In this document: positions 1 through 11,959 of the stretch, one piece after another
Position numbering within the stretch: position 1 is the first letter of the stretch
How the letters are laid out: every line of letters begins with the position of its first letter
DNA from: Lonicera japonica
Lineage: Eukaryota; Streptophyta; Magnoliopsida; Dipsacales; Caprifoliaceae
Length of the DNA: 64,000 bases
NCBI GenBank assembly: GCA_021464415.1
Contig: JAKCWG010000485.1
Coordinates: 1-64,000 of the forward strand
Direction: 5' to 3'
Notes under the pieces: model-generated
Databases searched by the model: none
What the model was told of the DNA's origin: nothing
The model's input: the letters and a program-made list of their open reading frames with translations, nothing else
Program-made: the position numbers and the translations under genes

Positions 1-950
1 TACTAAAACATCCATATATAGAATGCACCTTTCACTATATATATACGATCATTATCCAAATTAAATAAGGTGGAAAAAACAACTAGCGAGAACGTTGAGA
101 AAAATGGTGTTCAAATTAACACATAACAAGGGTTGAGTGATCAGAGCATTTTGGTAAGCAAGATAAAGATTTAACATTACAACAACAATTAGCAAAATTC
201 ACTAACCGCGACAAAACGTAAGCGCAAACTCAGATTATGGTTAAAAATAGGATGCAAACTCAAAATATCTCTAGATTGACGATTGTGTTGTACTGTTTTT
301 TTTTAAATCATAAAAAAGACGAAGAAGGGAAGTCTAAATCACTTAATTACTTCAATAATAAAGAAGAGCTAGATTTTAGTAGCAACGTCGGTCCAGAGGT
401 ATGGCGAAGAAGGGTGACTGCTTGAGCCCCAAAATTTATAACTTTTAGGGGGGGGCCTAAATTTTATGTCCTTCTATATATATATAGTTTTACATATGAA
501 ATATAAAAGTTCAACCTTTATACCAAAAAAAAAACAAACCTGTTAGATAGCAAAAGTAAACATTGAGTATTACTTCAACTACTCTAATTATTATCCAAAA
601 ACACCAGTAATGTGGTGACTTTAATGCTTTCATCCGGTGAGTATTAATTAGTAATTATATTTGTTAAGAAATAGCATGAGCCGCATATTTTAAAAAAAAT
701 ATATTAATAAAGTGAAAGTTCTTTTTCTACTAAACAGTCATTACCAATTCACTTTCCAAACCCTTTTTTCAACAAGCCTCCAAACCTTTTTTTCAACAAG
801 CCAACCATCCCTTAAAAAAAATAAAAAATTACATTTGAAATGTGAATGGGCCCCATTTTCATACTTTGCCTCGTCCCCGAAACATGCGGACTGGTCCTCT
901 TTTGTAATGCCTCTATATGTCATGCTAATTTTTGCTATTTTATATTTTAG
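1..950. other. AT-rich intergenic DNA, no gene seen
   Basis: Short open frames here have no recognisable protein features and no promoter context. A G-tract near 449-456 followed by CCTAAATTTTATG resembles the ends of degraded plant DNA transposons, but no partner end was found. I see nothing else. Confidence 0.5.
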
Positions 951-2480
951 GAAATATTAAATAACAATATTTGTGATAGATCATTTCTCTTGTATGCATG
1001 AAATGAAACTTGCACTTTCAAGATTTGAGAGATCATTTATCGTGTAAATTATATATATATATTACAAATCCAATTTCCTTCAATGACAAATACATATAAA
1101 AATCTTGTAAAAAATAACCTTTGTTATTGTAGAATATGCATGTTAATACTATTTATTTTATTTTTTTTAACAAAAATGTAGTTATAAAATTGAAAGATTG
1201 GAGGAAACTAATTGTTATTGGTTGATAGATAATTCACAAATACTCCTGTTCTTTATCAAAATTATAAATTAGTCTAGAAAACGAACAAGTTATCCAATTT
1301 TAACTATTCAAATTTTGGTGTTTGATTGTAGAATATATTATAGATGGTATTTAATTACCATATAAAATTCATATATATTGGTAATTAAATAACTACCAAA
1401 TCTTTCAAAAGACGATTTGGAAAGTATGAAAGAACGGTTAAAGCTGAAATTTTGAAAGATCGGAACTCTTAATTAATGAACCACGGAAATAACACTTTAG
1501 AAACTATGCAATAATGGTTAATCTGTAATTTTAAAACATGGAAACACCGATAGGAATAGAGGTTTTGCTTTCATTTTGTTTTCATGAAAATACCATCATA
1601 ATATTGTTTCATCAAGATACCCACTATAGATGTGAGAAAAAAAAATGAAGAGCAAAATCAAAAAATTGAAATAATTCAAGAGAAATTAAACTAAAATAAG
1701 ATTTGATTGAGAAAAGTAGAAATAACAGTAATAAAAGCAAGCATCATTTAGGACCAAGAATTCAGAAATCACTTTTTCATTATTAGTAAAAATATAAATA
1801 TTAAAAAAAACATGTAACAGATGTTATTTAAAATTTAATTAGTTAGGGAAAGCTTATTTGTACGGTATGTTAGAAAAGTTTTTTGGAGATAGACTTCATA
1901 GTAATCAAATAACATCTACAAATATTGATGATTTTTCTTTGTGTTTTTTTAATAGTTTAGTGTGTTGAATTATTTAGAAATGGCAATCAAATTAAAAGGT
2001 CAAATAGCCTAAACTACATAATTAATAATCTAAGAGCACTATTTCCCACCCGTGATAAAGAAATATGTACAAAGAATACTAAACTACATGATAAAGATAT
2101 TTTAATATATATTTTGCTAAAATGTTGTATACGAACTAGAAAAATGATGTGTGTGGTAGGTCATTTTTATTGTGTCACAAAACGAAGCTTGCACTTTTAG
2201 CCATTGTGAGACGATTTATCGTTTGCTTTCTGTCTATATATATATATATATTTATTTATAAATCTTTCTTCTATAAGTAAACATAAGACTCCTATAAATA
2301 TAAGTATTTTCTAAAGCATTAGAGTAATGAAGCATAGTTTAAGATCACATATTAATTTTCTTGTATTGTATATTTTTAGTTAATATATTTATATATATAT
2401 AGTTGTTAAAATTATGATTATAAATGAAAACTTATAAGCTAATGCTCAATATATAAATGAAAGCAAAAGTATACAATAAT
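951..2480. repeat. Dispersed ~2.2-kb repeat, copies A and B
   Basis: Two diverged copies of a repeat that recurs at 30.6, 32.3, 51.1, 53.3, 57.7 and 62.3 kb. The conserved core starts TCATTTCTCTTG and continues through GCATG, AAATGAAACTTGCAC and GATTTATCGT, then a TATATATA run (core A from 981, core B from 2161). About 180 bp after core A comes the second shared block, GGAGGAAACTAATTGTTATTG (1201-1221). The blocks TGTGTTGAATTATTTAGAAA (about 1961) and TTTTAATATATATTTTGCTAAAA (about 2100) match 32.95-33.1 kb and 51.87-52.0 kb in the same order. No coding capacity is visible. Family unknown. Confidence 0.55.
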
Positions 2481-3040
2481 GGCAAAATCATTGGCTACTT
2501 GTCTCGGACCTCCGGGGACGAATTCCTCTTAGATTTCATTCTCTATTCACAAACAACTTATATTTTTTCATATAAATAATAATAATCTAAGAATATAATT
2601 AAAGGGAATCTTTTTTCTTGTCAAAATTGTTTATAACGAAAAAGATACTCTTTATTAAACAGTAATTTGTTTTTTTGAAGTTTAATGAGATAAATAATCC
2701 GCCTGGATATCCAATCCTAACGAACACCAAACATGGGATAAGATAAACTTATCTTATCCTGCCTTCTTATCGTACGCGTCAAATACAGCCTCATTGAATA
2801 ATATTAGGGCAGTGTATCAAAAAGGAACATATTTGCTAGACACTAACCAAAAGCAACAGTGAGTTTTCCAAACTTTGGAATAATCTCTAAGAACTAATTA
2901 AATCTACGAGAACCTAGATCCGCATTTTTAATAATAAAGGACAAATTTCAAATGTTTATAATTAGTCTAAGACGTTTACCCTGGCTTTGTTCATATTGAT
3001 AATAGGCAATAATAATTTACTACGATGAATTTAATAACTT
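2481..3040. other. Intergenic, nothing recognised
   Basis: AT-rich sequence with a short GC-richer patch (2500-2520 and 2700-2790). No open frame, repeat partner or RNA gene was recognised. Confidence 0.4.
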
Positions 3041-3041
3041 A

Positions 3042-3345
3042 GGTTCTGTTTAATTAATAGTAACATGGGAAAATAGTAGGAAAAATAATTAATTTACTTG
3101 AGAAGTTAGAAAATAAGTTGATGCATGTGGTGGGATTTCACTTAGTTTTTTATTTTTTCCATGGAAAAATTTTATTTGAATAGTGAAAAAGAACAAAAAA
3201 AATAAAGAAAAAAGGATGGAGGACGTATACTCAAAAATGAGATGAAATGGAAAATATCTTACCACACACCTCAACATATTTTCCAACTTCCTACGCATAT
3301 CAATTATATTTTTTCCTATTATTTTTGATCTTGTTAATCAGAGCT
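3042..3345. mobile_element. Long inverted-repeat MITE-like element (family 1, copy 1)
   Basis: The left arm (3042-3140) and right arm (3255-3345) are imperfect reverse complements: AGAAGTTAGAAAATAAGTTG at 3102-3121 pairs with CTCAACATATTTTCCAACTT at 3270-3289. Related inverted-repeat units occur at 10915-11200 and 11960-12245, with a half copy at 60412-60540. No clear target duplication was found, so the superfamily is not assigned. Confidence 0.45.
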
Positions 3346-3467
3346 AGCATTAGTATATCTATATCATATATTATATATATATATATAGTTTATTTATATA
3401 TTAACACCTAATAAATATCATAATATTACTACATTATATAAAAAAGAATTGATATCGTTATCTACTA

Positions 3468-3715
3468 TCTACTATTATATAAAGTTGGAAGGGATTTTGA
3501 TAGTGCTGAAACCTTGTCGGATTTCAATTGCATTATTTTACCCTTATGACCTTTTATTTTATTAAAAAGGAATGTAAATTTCGTAAGTAATATGATTAGA
3601 AACCCTCTAGCACGTACTCTCAACCACCATGTTACATATTAATTTTTAAATAATTTTTAAAAATTAATTATAATTAAATTAAATCGTACACATATTAAAT
3701 GTGCACAAACTCTAG
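3468..3715 (+). mobile_element. Non-autonomous Helitron (248 bp)
   Basis: The 5' end reads TCTACTATTATATAAAG after an A; the 3' end is CTAG followed by T. This is the A|TC...CTAG|T arrangement of plant Helitrons. A small hairpin (CACAT/ATGTG, 3690-3702) sits about 9 nt before the terminal CTAG, as expected. It is too short to encode Rep/helicase. Confidence 0.65.
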
Positions 3716-6383
3716 TTATATTTCTATGACTATATATATATTTGCAAATGTGCAACAAATTATAATTAAGGATCATGCATGTGTGTGGTAAGGGAAGGTA
3801 CACAGTATCAAGTACGTACTTATCTATATATATATATAGGGTTACTTCACTTGTTCGCTCAACTTAAGCCAGGTCTTATTTTCATTTTGATTTATTTCAA
3901 ATTAAAAGTTATATTTTATGCATATGATATAATCAATATTGTAATAAATCCAGCAGATCGATCAATACAAAAGATAAATTAAGTATATTCTTAGTATTAA
4001 TTAAGTGAAAAATAGTATCAATGTAAAAAAAATAAAAATTGAGACAAAGTATACAATATTATTTGCGTTACATGATATAAAAATATATAATTAAATAAGT
4101 TTTAGCAGAAAAATAAATCTTTTACTGCATGAGCTATTATGGAATAACAAGTTTACGACATATGTGATGCAGTGTTTATATGGTTTATTTTAATCGTATA
4201 ATTAAACTAATTATAGTCTAAAAATAATCATAATTATTCTTAAAAAACGGAATTTTCATTAACAAAAGTTTTATGTGCAATACAAAGAAGGAAGAAAACT
4301 CTAAGGGGACACATGAGAAACTAAAAACTATTTGTGTTTAGGATATTTATTCAATTTTTCATAAACTTCTTTTTCATATTTCTAGAAATTAGATGCAACA
4401 GGTAAAGGTATCTAATAAAAACGTAGCAGAATGAAGGAGAAGTATAATTATATAAAATAACACAAAAATTTATAAAGTATATAAATAAGAATTTTGATGG
4501 ATGAATAATTACATGAAAATTTTGAAAAGAGACTATATTAAGAGAATAGGTGAAATATATATATAAGATAAATAATACTCATTTATTATAGATACATGGT
4601 AAGCTCTCATAAAAAGAGATAATTTTACTTATATTATTATATATGACATGGGAACTTAATCTAGCCAGAAAATTTTAAACTTCCTTCATCTCAATTAAGA
4701 ATTTCGTTGTATCTTTTGAAATTCTAGAAAAAAACGGATTTCTACAAAATTAATGATGGAGCATAAAACTTAATTATTTTAACAACGTAACAAAAATCTT
4801 AATTTTGGAGTTAACACAAGAACAAAAATACACAATACTTAATTTGAAACTGGGGAAAGAATTGGCTAAGTCTAATTAAGGGCCTAACCGTATTGACCCA
4901 AAAACAAATAAAGTCAAATTTAACGCCAACAAATTAAAGACGCAAGCTAGTTGTTGTTATGTTGCGTTTATAACTGATTCAGAATTACAAACAAAATTTA
5001 AGTCCTTGTTAGTTATTTCTCTCTCGATCTAGATTGACAATGTGGGCTTTGATTTGGTCACTTAAATCATCAGGTGGACCAATTTTGACTCTTTAATTGA
5101 ATGGAATAAAATCATGTGCAATGCACATGACTTTATTTAAAGCGTATTTTGATCATTTTAATTATAAAATAGCTGAAGTTATGTTATTTGTTGAAAATAT
5201 TGATATGCTTTATACACTATCTGTATTTTATTTTGGCATAAATTATGGGAGGTTAATTTGTTACAATATGACCAAAATGATCTTGCATAAAATCATGTGC
5301 CACACAAATACATCAAATTTAATAGTTAAATTTGATGTAATGGTCAAAGTGGTACTCACTCTAAAGTTAGATGACTAAATAATTTGTTTTAAAGTTTGAT
5401 GGTGAAAGTGGCACTAAATCGGAATTTTAGTGGTCATCAGAACTGTGTACTCTAATTTCTACTTGCCAATTCAAGTTTACTTCTTGAAATTGATTTCATG
5501 TTTTTTAATTTTTATGTACTGTCAAATGTACTTTGCATAATGCAAAATGCATTTTAATTTGAAGTGCGCCAAAGAAATTTCATAGCCTAGCACATGAATA
5601 ATTTATATTACGTGGCATATATATATATATATAGTTCATGTAATCTCTGGGCCTGATACGTTAATTTAATTTGTTTCGTTTTTTCAATGACAAAAACAAA
5701 AAGTTGAAAAAAAGAAAATTAAGCAGTGCCTGTGTAATAGATTCGGAATTAGAAAACAATAGAGGTCTTTAAATTAGACAATACTAAATTGGATCCCTAT
5801 GGCCTTCTGGATATTTGTTGTTCAAAAAAAGAAAAAAAATGAAAAAGGGATGCATATAGTTTTGGAATTTAAATATTTAATAGAAGTATGCTACATTCAT
5901 CACTTTTATAAAAGATCGGGAAAAAATAAAGAGTAACATTTAGTAGAAGCATGCATATAATAAAATATTCGCACATTAAATTACTTAATTTGGCTATAAC
6001 ATTAGACTATCCTTTCATAACAACCTCTATATGACGACCACTAATTTGTTACATGGGATTATAAATCAAACTCAAACAAATTGCCTTCAAAATAATTTCT
6101 TCACACCAAAGCGCGCGCACATCTTCCACCCCCCACCCCCATCTCCTTCCAAATTTAAATCTTGATTTCGTCCACGCATATACATAATATATTGTGTATC
6201 GACTCTTGTAAAAGTATAAAACAAATTTTATATTGGGAAATTTTGGGCTGAAATATTTCATTGCCAATTAATATATTTACAAATCGTTACACATTAGTTT
6301 AATACAGTATTAAAGTAAGCTATTTTTATCCTCACGGACATCATGTTAAAACTTGCTGCCCAATCATTAAGAAGGAAACTTTG
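3716..6383. other. AT-rich intergenic region, no gene
   Basis: Contains TA runs and short chance open frames. 5050-5440 has inverted motifs (for example TCATGTGCA/TGCACATGA near 5112 and a 14-bp stem at 5309-5339) that may be remains of a foldback element. A CCCCCCACCCCC tract lies near 6130. No protein or RNA gene was recognised. Confidence 0.45.
5309..5339. repeat. Perfect 14-bp inverted repeat with 3-nt loop
   Basis: TACATCAAATTTAA at 5309-5322 pairs perfectly with 5326-5339 across the loop TAG. It lies in a stretch with other short inverted motifs, so it is probably part of a degraded foldback element. Confidence 0.6.
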
Positions 6384-6391
6384 ATAAGCTT

Positions 6392-7124
6392 TAGGGCTGG
6401 CAAATCAGGTTCACGTGTCGTATTCGGGTCGTGTCAACACACAAGTATTACAGTATTAGTGTCAACCCGAACACGACCCGTTTAATTAATCGTGTCATTT
6501 ATGTTAACTCGAACACGACCTGTTTATTTTACAGGTTACACGACACAACCCGACTAACCCGTTTAATAAATAGGTCGTGTTAAACCTGCAACTCGACACG
6601 ACACGATTAACTTTTTAAAATTATAATGACAATTAAGTTTTATGTGAAAATAATTAACTTGTTTTATAATAGTTTTAAATTTTTAATAAGTAATAATAAG
6701 TATTACCCAATACTAAAATTTAATATTTAATCAAAATAATATGATAATAATAATCTAGAGTCAAAATAAGTGGCATTCTATCACCGAAGCAAAAACATAA
6801 AAAATACTAGTTTGATAAATCATAAAATACATAATAACTATCATCTACTATCAATACTCAAAATAAGAATATAATTGTCCAAGTAAAATGGAAAAATAAA
6901 ATATATATATATATATATATACTCAAAATAAGAATATAATTGTCCAAGTAATTGCGGGTCAATTTCGAGTCAGTGGGTTAACCCAAACACGACCCGTTTA
7001 GTTTGCGGGTTAAGCGTGTTTGACCCGAAATTAACCCAAACCCGTTTATGTTTGACCCAAACCCGCTAATTTCGTGTCGAGTTCGTGTCGAGTTAGCGTG
7101 TCGTGTCAAATATTGCCAGCCCTA
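6392..7124. mobile_element. Non-autonomous hAT element with 8-bp target duplication
   Basis: The 12-bp terminal inverted repeats match perfectly: TAGGGCTGGCAA at 6392-6403 and its complement at 7113-7124. The flanking 8 bp are identical, ATAAGCTT at 6384-6391 and 7125-7132, which is the hAT target-site size. Both subterminal regions are rich in CGGGTCGTGT, CACGACCCG and related direct and inverted motifs, typical of transposase-binding subterminal repeats. The middle (6600-6940) is AT-rich and non-coding, with a (TA)n run at 6901-6920. At 733 bp with no open frame it must rely on a transposase encoded elsewhere. Confidence 0.85.
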
Positions 7125-7507
7125 ATAAGCTTGGTGCTTAATTCACAACTGATCATGACAAAAGCCTGCAAAAAGTTCTTAGCAGAGAAGTTCCCAGCTA
7201 GCCCGCCGGCCCCTTAATTAAGGGCGCTGGCTTAATTCTGTAATCACTAGTTTATGTATAGAGAGAAATATTCAAATTACACCGGTATAATCGCTAGATT
7301 ATAGATATATAACATTATATATATATATGGTTGATTCATCTCCTTTTCCCCATTTTCCATATATAGACTTGTGATGTAAATAAATTCTTAGGAGCCTAAT
7401 TTTTGTTTACTTGCATATATATATGTGTGTGTATGTATCCACATTAATTGATAAAGACCATGCCTAAAAAACACGACATACACATATCTTTCTCCTTTAA
7501 TTCTCTC

Positions 7508-7515
7508 TATAAATA
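7508..7515 (+). promoter_or_regulatory. TATA box of STIG1-like gene 1
   Basis: TATAAATA lies 95 bp upstream of the first ATG at 7603 and is followed by CCC. The paralogue at 13473 has the same TATAAATACCC string. This places the likely transcript start near 7540 and rules out upstream in-frame codons (from 7448) as the translation start. Confidence 0.7.
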
Positions 7516-7630
7516 CCCTCCTTCTATTCCCATCATCCCATACCAAAATTTAGCTATTTATATCATTGAAACTCTCTCACACATTACACAAACAAACACC
7601 AAATGGAGTTGTTCAAGCTCTTGTTTAGTA

Positions 7631-8062
7631 ATGACTACAACCCTTCCACTCTTTGTAACACCAACTACTAGTACAAAAGAACTAGTTCATGTTGATCAAG
7701 GGGAAAATAATACAATTTCTGATCTTTATGTACCCGAAACTAAAGAACCACCTCCTCCCCCAGGGCGGCCTAGCCGGTTTCTAGCCCAAAAACCTCGCGC
7801 TGCAATGACATGTGACAAGTTCCCTAGGGTTTGTAAAAGCAAGGGTAGCAACGGCCCAGACTGTTGCAAGAAAAAATGTGTAAACGTGATGAGTGATAGA
7901 CTCAACTGTGGAAAGTGTGGGAAGAAGTGCAAGTATTCGGAGATTTGCTGCCGAGGGAAGTGTGTGAACCCATCCATGGATGAGAAGCATTGCGGCAGCT
8001 GCAACAACAAGTGTAAGAAGGGAGGGTCATGTGTGTATGGCTTGTGCAGCTATGCTAATTAG
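7631..8062 (+). CDS. STIG1-like cysteine-rich secreted protein 1 (signal region disrupted)
   Basis: The C-terminal 90 residues form a STIG1-type domain (stigma-specific STIG1 family) with 16 cysteines, all matched in spacing by the gene at 13618; it ends CVYGLCSYAN. An RFLAQKPRAAMTC segment links it to a proline-rich stretch. Known family members are small secreted peptides acting at the cell surface, for example in stigma exudate and pollen-tube growth or in ROS-linked signalling; the role here is inferred. Oddity: the first ATG after the TATA box (7603) opens MELFKLLF, which looks like the start of a signal peptide, but that frame stops at 7671 and is shifted by one base from the cysteine-rich frame. 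The first ATG in the cysteine-rich frame is 7631, giving 143 residues with only a weak hydrophobic start (LPLFV). Either a one-base indel has broken the signal peptide or the assembly has an error. AATAAA-like signals follow at about 8097 and 8227. Confidence 0.7.
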   Translation: MTTTLPLFVTPTTSTKELVHVDQGENNTISDLYVPETKEPPPPPGRPSRFLAQKPRAAMTCDKFPRVCKSKGSNGPDCCKKKCVNVMSDRLNCGKCGKKCKYSEICCRGKCVNPSMDEKHCGSCNNKCKKGGSCVYGLCSYAN

Positions 8063-8432
8063 AAATTATCGTTTGGAATTACATTTATTATTGTTGCAAT
8101 AAATTTAATGAGTTTCGTGGACGTGCAGATATATTGTAGTTTGATTGTGTTAAACGATTAATAAATTGTATCATCGCTCAATGTGTATGCGCAACATGTT
8201 CTTGTAAAATTGCATGTGTTATATTATAAATAAAATGATCGATCATATCATTATGTTCTTAATTAATTTGTTTACTTATATATATAAACATTTTATGACC
8301 CAGGATAAGTGAAGAGTTTAGTGTCATAATCCCCTAGTATACAATGACCATACCAATAACATAGTTATATTGCACTCGCATACTACATCTGCACGCAATG
8401 CGGAAAAAAAAATTAAATGAATAATAATAATA

Positions 8433-9230
8433 AGGGTGATTTTAAATGCACCCACTAGATTAGGCTTCTCACCCCACTTTTTTTTCACCCCATTAATTTT
8501 TTGAAAAAATCTTTAAACTCACCCCAAGGTGGGGCGAGTTTATTAAAAGTAACACCTCTATAGAAATGAAAATTTAGTGACGAATAATTTGCCATTACTT
8601 CTCACAAAAATTCAATTGCATAGAATTCATTAGATTATGAGTGGAATTTACATGAAAATTAATTCTAAGCAAGTAAATATTGAAAACTAAATTTCTTGGA
8701 AAATATTATTTTAACTGGCTATCTTCAATATTACCTATAAAACAAATCCATCAATAATTCAAGTGGAATAGCGCTCAACACAGCCGAAAAAACTAGCCAA
8801 TCGAAAATTTCATTCTTACTACAAGAACACGGAATCCAAAGCGCTAAATCACAGATGTTCCCCAAAACACAGAACCGAGTAAGGATGATTATAAATGCAC
8901 TTTATCAAAACAAATAAAATTAATGAAGAAAAATACTTTTGAAGTGAGACAAAATCATATTATTCAATCTTCTTCCAATTAATTTCCCAGCAGATGAGAT
9001 GAAAGAATCTACTGATTAGTTTCGCTGTAGATAGAGAAAAGAAGAAGGGGATGAAAGAATAAGAGAAAAAGGGGTTTTATTACGCTCGGGTAACAGCAGC
9101 AATAGCATGAGATTTTTGGTGGGGTGAGTTTACAGATCTTAATTAGGTTATTTTAAGTAAAAATTATTTAATGTAAAAATTTTAGGTGGGGTGAGAAGCC
9201 TAATCCAGTGGGTGTATTTAAAATCACCCT
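8433..9230. mobile_element. MITE-like element with ~45-bp terminal inverted repeats
   Basis: 8433-8477 and the complement of 9186-9230 match at all but about two positions, starting AGGGTGATTTTAAAT. The flanks agree only as TA (8431-8432 and 9231-9232), so the superfamily is uncertain; Tc1/mariner-type TA or a mutated PIF/Harbinger TAA is possible. Internally there is a short palindrome around AAACTCACCCC/GGGGCGAGTTT (8516-8546). A third, diverged copy of the terminal sequence lies near 8881 (AAGGATGATTATAAATGCAC), perhaps a nested fragment. No transposase is encoded. Confidence 0.65.
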
Positions 9231-10216
9231 TAACTCTTCTGTCTCAAATTAGGATTATTCAAGAGTATCTATTTTCCTTTAAGATGTACTCTTTAAAGAA
9301 AATAATAATTTTCATATAATCAGTAGTCAAGAAATTTTTATTACTTATTAACTATTCGATCGTGGTATATCTATTATGTTCCAAAATGAAATAATACTAT
9401 ATTTTAGGATGGGAGAATAAATTATTACTTATTACTATATGTATGCTGAAATTAGTGTTTTCGATCTAAAAAAATATTAAAATTAAAGTGGAGCTATCAA
9501 TTAAGAAATAATAAATATAAGAATACGTGTGCCATACAAAAAATATATTGGTTGCTAGATTTCTACAACCCCTCGCCTCCTTCACAAGTACTTATGTCTA
9601 GTTGGAACTAGTCTCAACCTAAACACCGATCTCTTATTATATTCAGTGGTGAATCCAAAAATTTGGTTTAAGGGGGGGGCGGAATTCAAAACACACAAAA
9701 ACATGTCTAAAGGCATCAAATTTTAATGCAAATATAATAGCATTACTTATAATACTTATACGACTCAAATTGCGAATATGAACAATTATAATGATTGAAT
9801 TACAATAATACAATGCAAACATAAAATAATATTGTGTAATTAATCAAGAAATACAACTAATAGTAAAAAGTAGATATAAGAAATGATTTACTTTGGTAGT
9901 GTTGGAAAAAAGGGTAAAAAATACAATTTTCGAGCCATTTTGAAGGTAATTTTCAGTGGGACTTCACACTATTGTGAAAGATTATTATATATTTGTTTTC
10001 TTGTCTGTGAGGACATTGAAATTGTATATATATTTTTTTTTTTTGCTATTGATGTGTATTTGAATTTTGAATATTTGTCCAATAGCATTATATTTTATTT
10101 TTGGCTGCTAATCTGCTATTGTAGATGTGTATTTTATTTTTGGTTGTTATTGTTGATGTGTATTTTAAATTTTGAATATTTGCCCAGAAAATTGCTAGTG
10201 TTTTTTTTTTAGGATT
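9231..10216. other. Intergenic with an hAT-like terminal fragment
   Basis: 9644-9682 (CAGTGGTGAATCC, then a GGGGGGGGCGG tract) resembles the left end of common plant hAT relics; no matching right end was found nearby. 10030-10160 holds short repeats of ATTTTGAATATTTG and GATGTGTATTT. There are no convincing coding sequences. Confidence 0.4.
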
Positions 10217-10376
10217 GACGTTTTTGGTAATGTACCCTACCAAACTGTACCATACCAATATTTCGTTATACCGAAGTTTTGGTATGGTAATGGTAATGGA
10301 TTTTGGCATACCAAATTTTCGGTACGGTATTCAGTATCTTCGGTATGGTACGGTATTGTACCAAATCCACCCCTAT
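10217..10376. mobile_element. Fragment of a GGTATGGTA-rich non-autonomous DNA transposon
   Basis: Dense direct and inverted GGTATGGTA, TACCATACC and GGTACGGTA motifs end in ACCAAATCCACCCCT, like the end of a known type of plant non-autonomous element with subterminal TACCG repeats. Only one end is recognisable, so it is a fragment. No gene is present. Confidence 0.4.
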
Positions 10377-10610
10377 GAAGGATCATCTCTCATGTGTTAT
10401 TACGCATTCAAGAGATATATGGCTCTCTCTCGACCTTGTAGGGGAGTGTGCAAATTACAACGACTCATGTGCCGACTCGGAAAAGGCCAGCCACGCAGTT
10501 TTATTTTTCAAGAGACAAGGTGGACAAGTTTTGTTTACTTTATTATTTTCAAAGTGAAATATTCCACCTAAAGTTTAAACTCTTACGATTAGATACTCTA
10601 AAATTTTAAG

Positions 10611-10855
10611 TTCTACACATAGATCCCTCTATATATTTTTTTTAATACCCCATTTGCAGTTTTTTTAAACATCGAATCCAATGAGGGGCAATTACCCCCC
10701 TTGCCCCTTACGTATCGGATACCTTGATGTTTCAAGTACTTCTACACATAGGTCCCTATATATTTTAAAAAAATACCCCATTTGTAGCAACAATAACAAT
10801 AACAAATTCAAACCCAATGAGGGGCAATTTCCCCCCTCTACCCCTTACTAGGGCC
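10611..10855. repeat. Two-copy tandem duplication, ~129-bp period
   Basis: TTCTACACATAG, ATACCCCATTTG, CCAATGAGGGGCAATT and a C-rich tract occur in the same order in 10611-10739 and 10740-10855. The copies are diverged and differ in length. No function is apparent. Confidence 0.65.
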
Positions 10856-10914
10856 GCCTTATATTGTTGCTATCCCTCAATCATATGTGTCTAATTGCAA
10901 TAATTAACGCTCCA

Positions 10915-11200
10915 CTTGATAACAATATGGAAAATAAAAAGAAAAATACTTGAATTGTGTGAGAAGTTGAAAAATAAGTTGAGACATACAATGAAATGTT
11001 CTCTATTTCATTGTTATTTTTATGAGTAGATGTCCTCTATTCTTCAATATTTTTTGTGGAAAATTTTTCTTCCTCAACCACGGAAGAAATTTTTTCTATG
11101 GAAAAAGTTACAAGGTAAGAAGATATCTCAGCAAATGGCTCAACTTATTTTTCAACATTTTACACAAATCAAATATTTTATTTTTCATATTATTATTGAA
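10915..11200. mobile_element. Inverted-repeat MITE-like element (family 1, copy 2)
   Basis: GAGAAGTTGAAAAATAAGTT at 10961-10980 pairs with CAACTTATTTTTCAACATTT at 11141-11160, and an inner pair involves the paired motifs AAATTTTTCTTCC / GGAAGAAATTTTT. It shares sequence and layout with 3042-3345 and 11960-12245. Confidence 0.45.
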
Positions 11201-11959
11201 CAGAGCTTCAATTATTGAATTTTATTCATTCATGTATATATATTTAGCAATTCTGCAGACTCCGTTATTTATTTATACCCTATGTGTGGATGAAGCAATA
11301 CTATTTTTCATAAAAATGGTAAATGACAAAGCTTATAATTCCATCATTTAAAATTTCTTCGATTGTAATTTTCCATATTTGGACATCATATATATACATA
11401 TATATAATTTTGGAATTGAAGTGAATTACAATTTCACTTGTTTGGATAGTCAAGATATCTAATTTAAATTATATAAAAAAAATTCACCAAAACAAGAATT
11501 AGAGAATTACGCCTCATCCCATGGAATTTCAACTCGGAAATTTTGATCGCAAAAATCTAGCAGATTTCCAGCATATAAAATTTCAATTTTTTTGCTCATT
11601 TTCTCAAACAAAAGACTTTCGCTCAAATGCTGAATTTTTTTCTATATCCAAACAGTACGAGAGAGGGAAAACAAATTCTGAGGAATGGATTTGGGGAAGG
11701 AAAATGAAGTATATATAGGAGAGGAAGGGACAACAATTAATTAACTGCTTGGTTTTCTTATTGATTTTTGAATTTAATTATTTAATTTAAAATTATTAAA
11801 TCCTTAGATTAAACTGTTCTGTCTGAATCAACAACATGCGCCAATTAAGCGCTCACATTCACAAAATTCTCTTGATGTACTGGCATATACTTAGTTCACT
11901 TTTTCCTTTTAAGTCCTAAAACCATTAATATTAGTAAGTAGAATACACGTCTTATAAAT

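Noticed and set aside
5097..5378. 93-codon frame at 5.1 kb
   Set aside because: It spans inverted-repeat sequence, has no similarity to any protein I know and no promoter or codon signal.
7448..7630. 61-residue N-terminal extension in frame with STIG1-like gene 1
   Set aside because: It begins at a non-ATG codon and lies partly upstream of the TATA box at 7508, so it is unlikely to be transcribed or translated.
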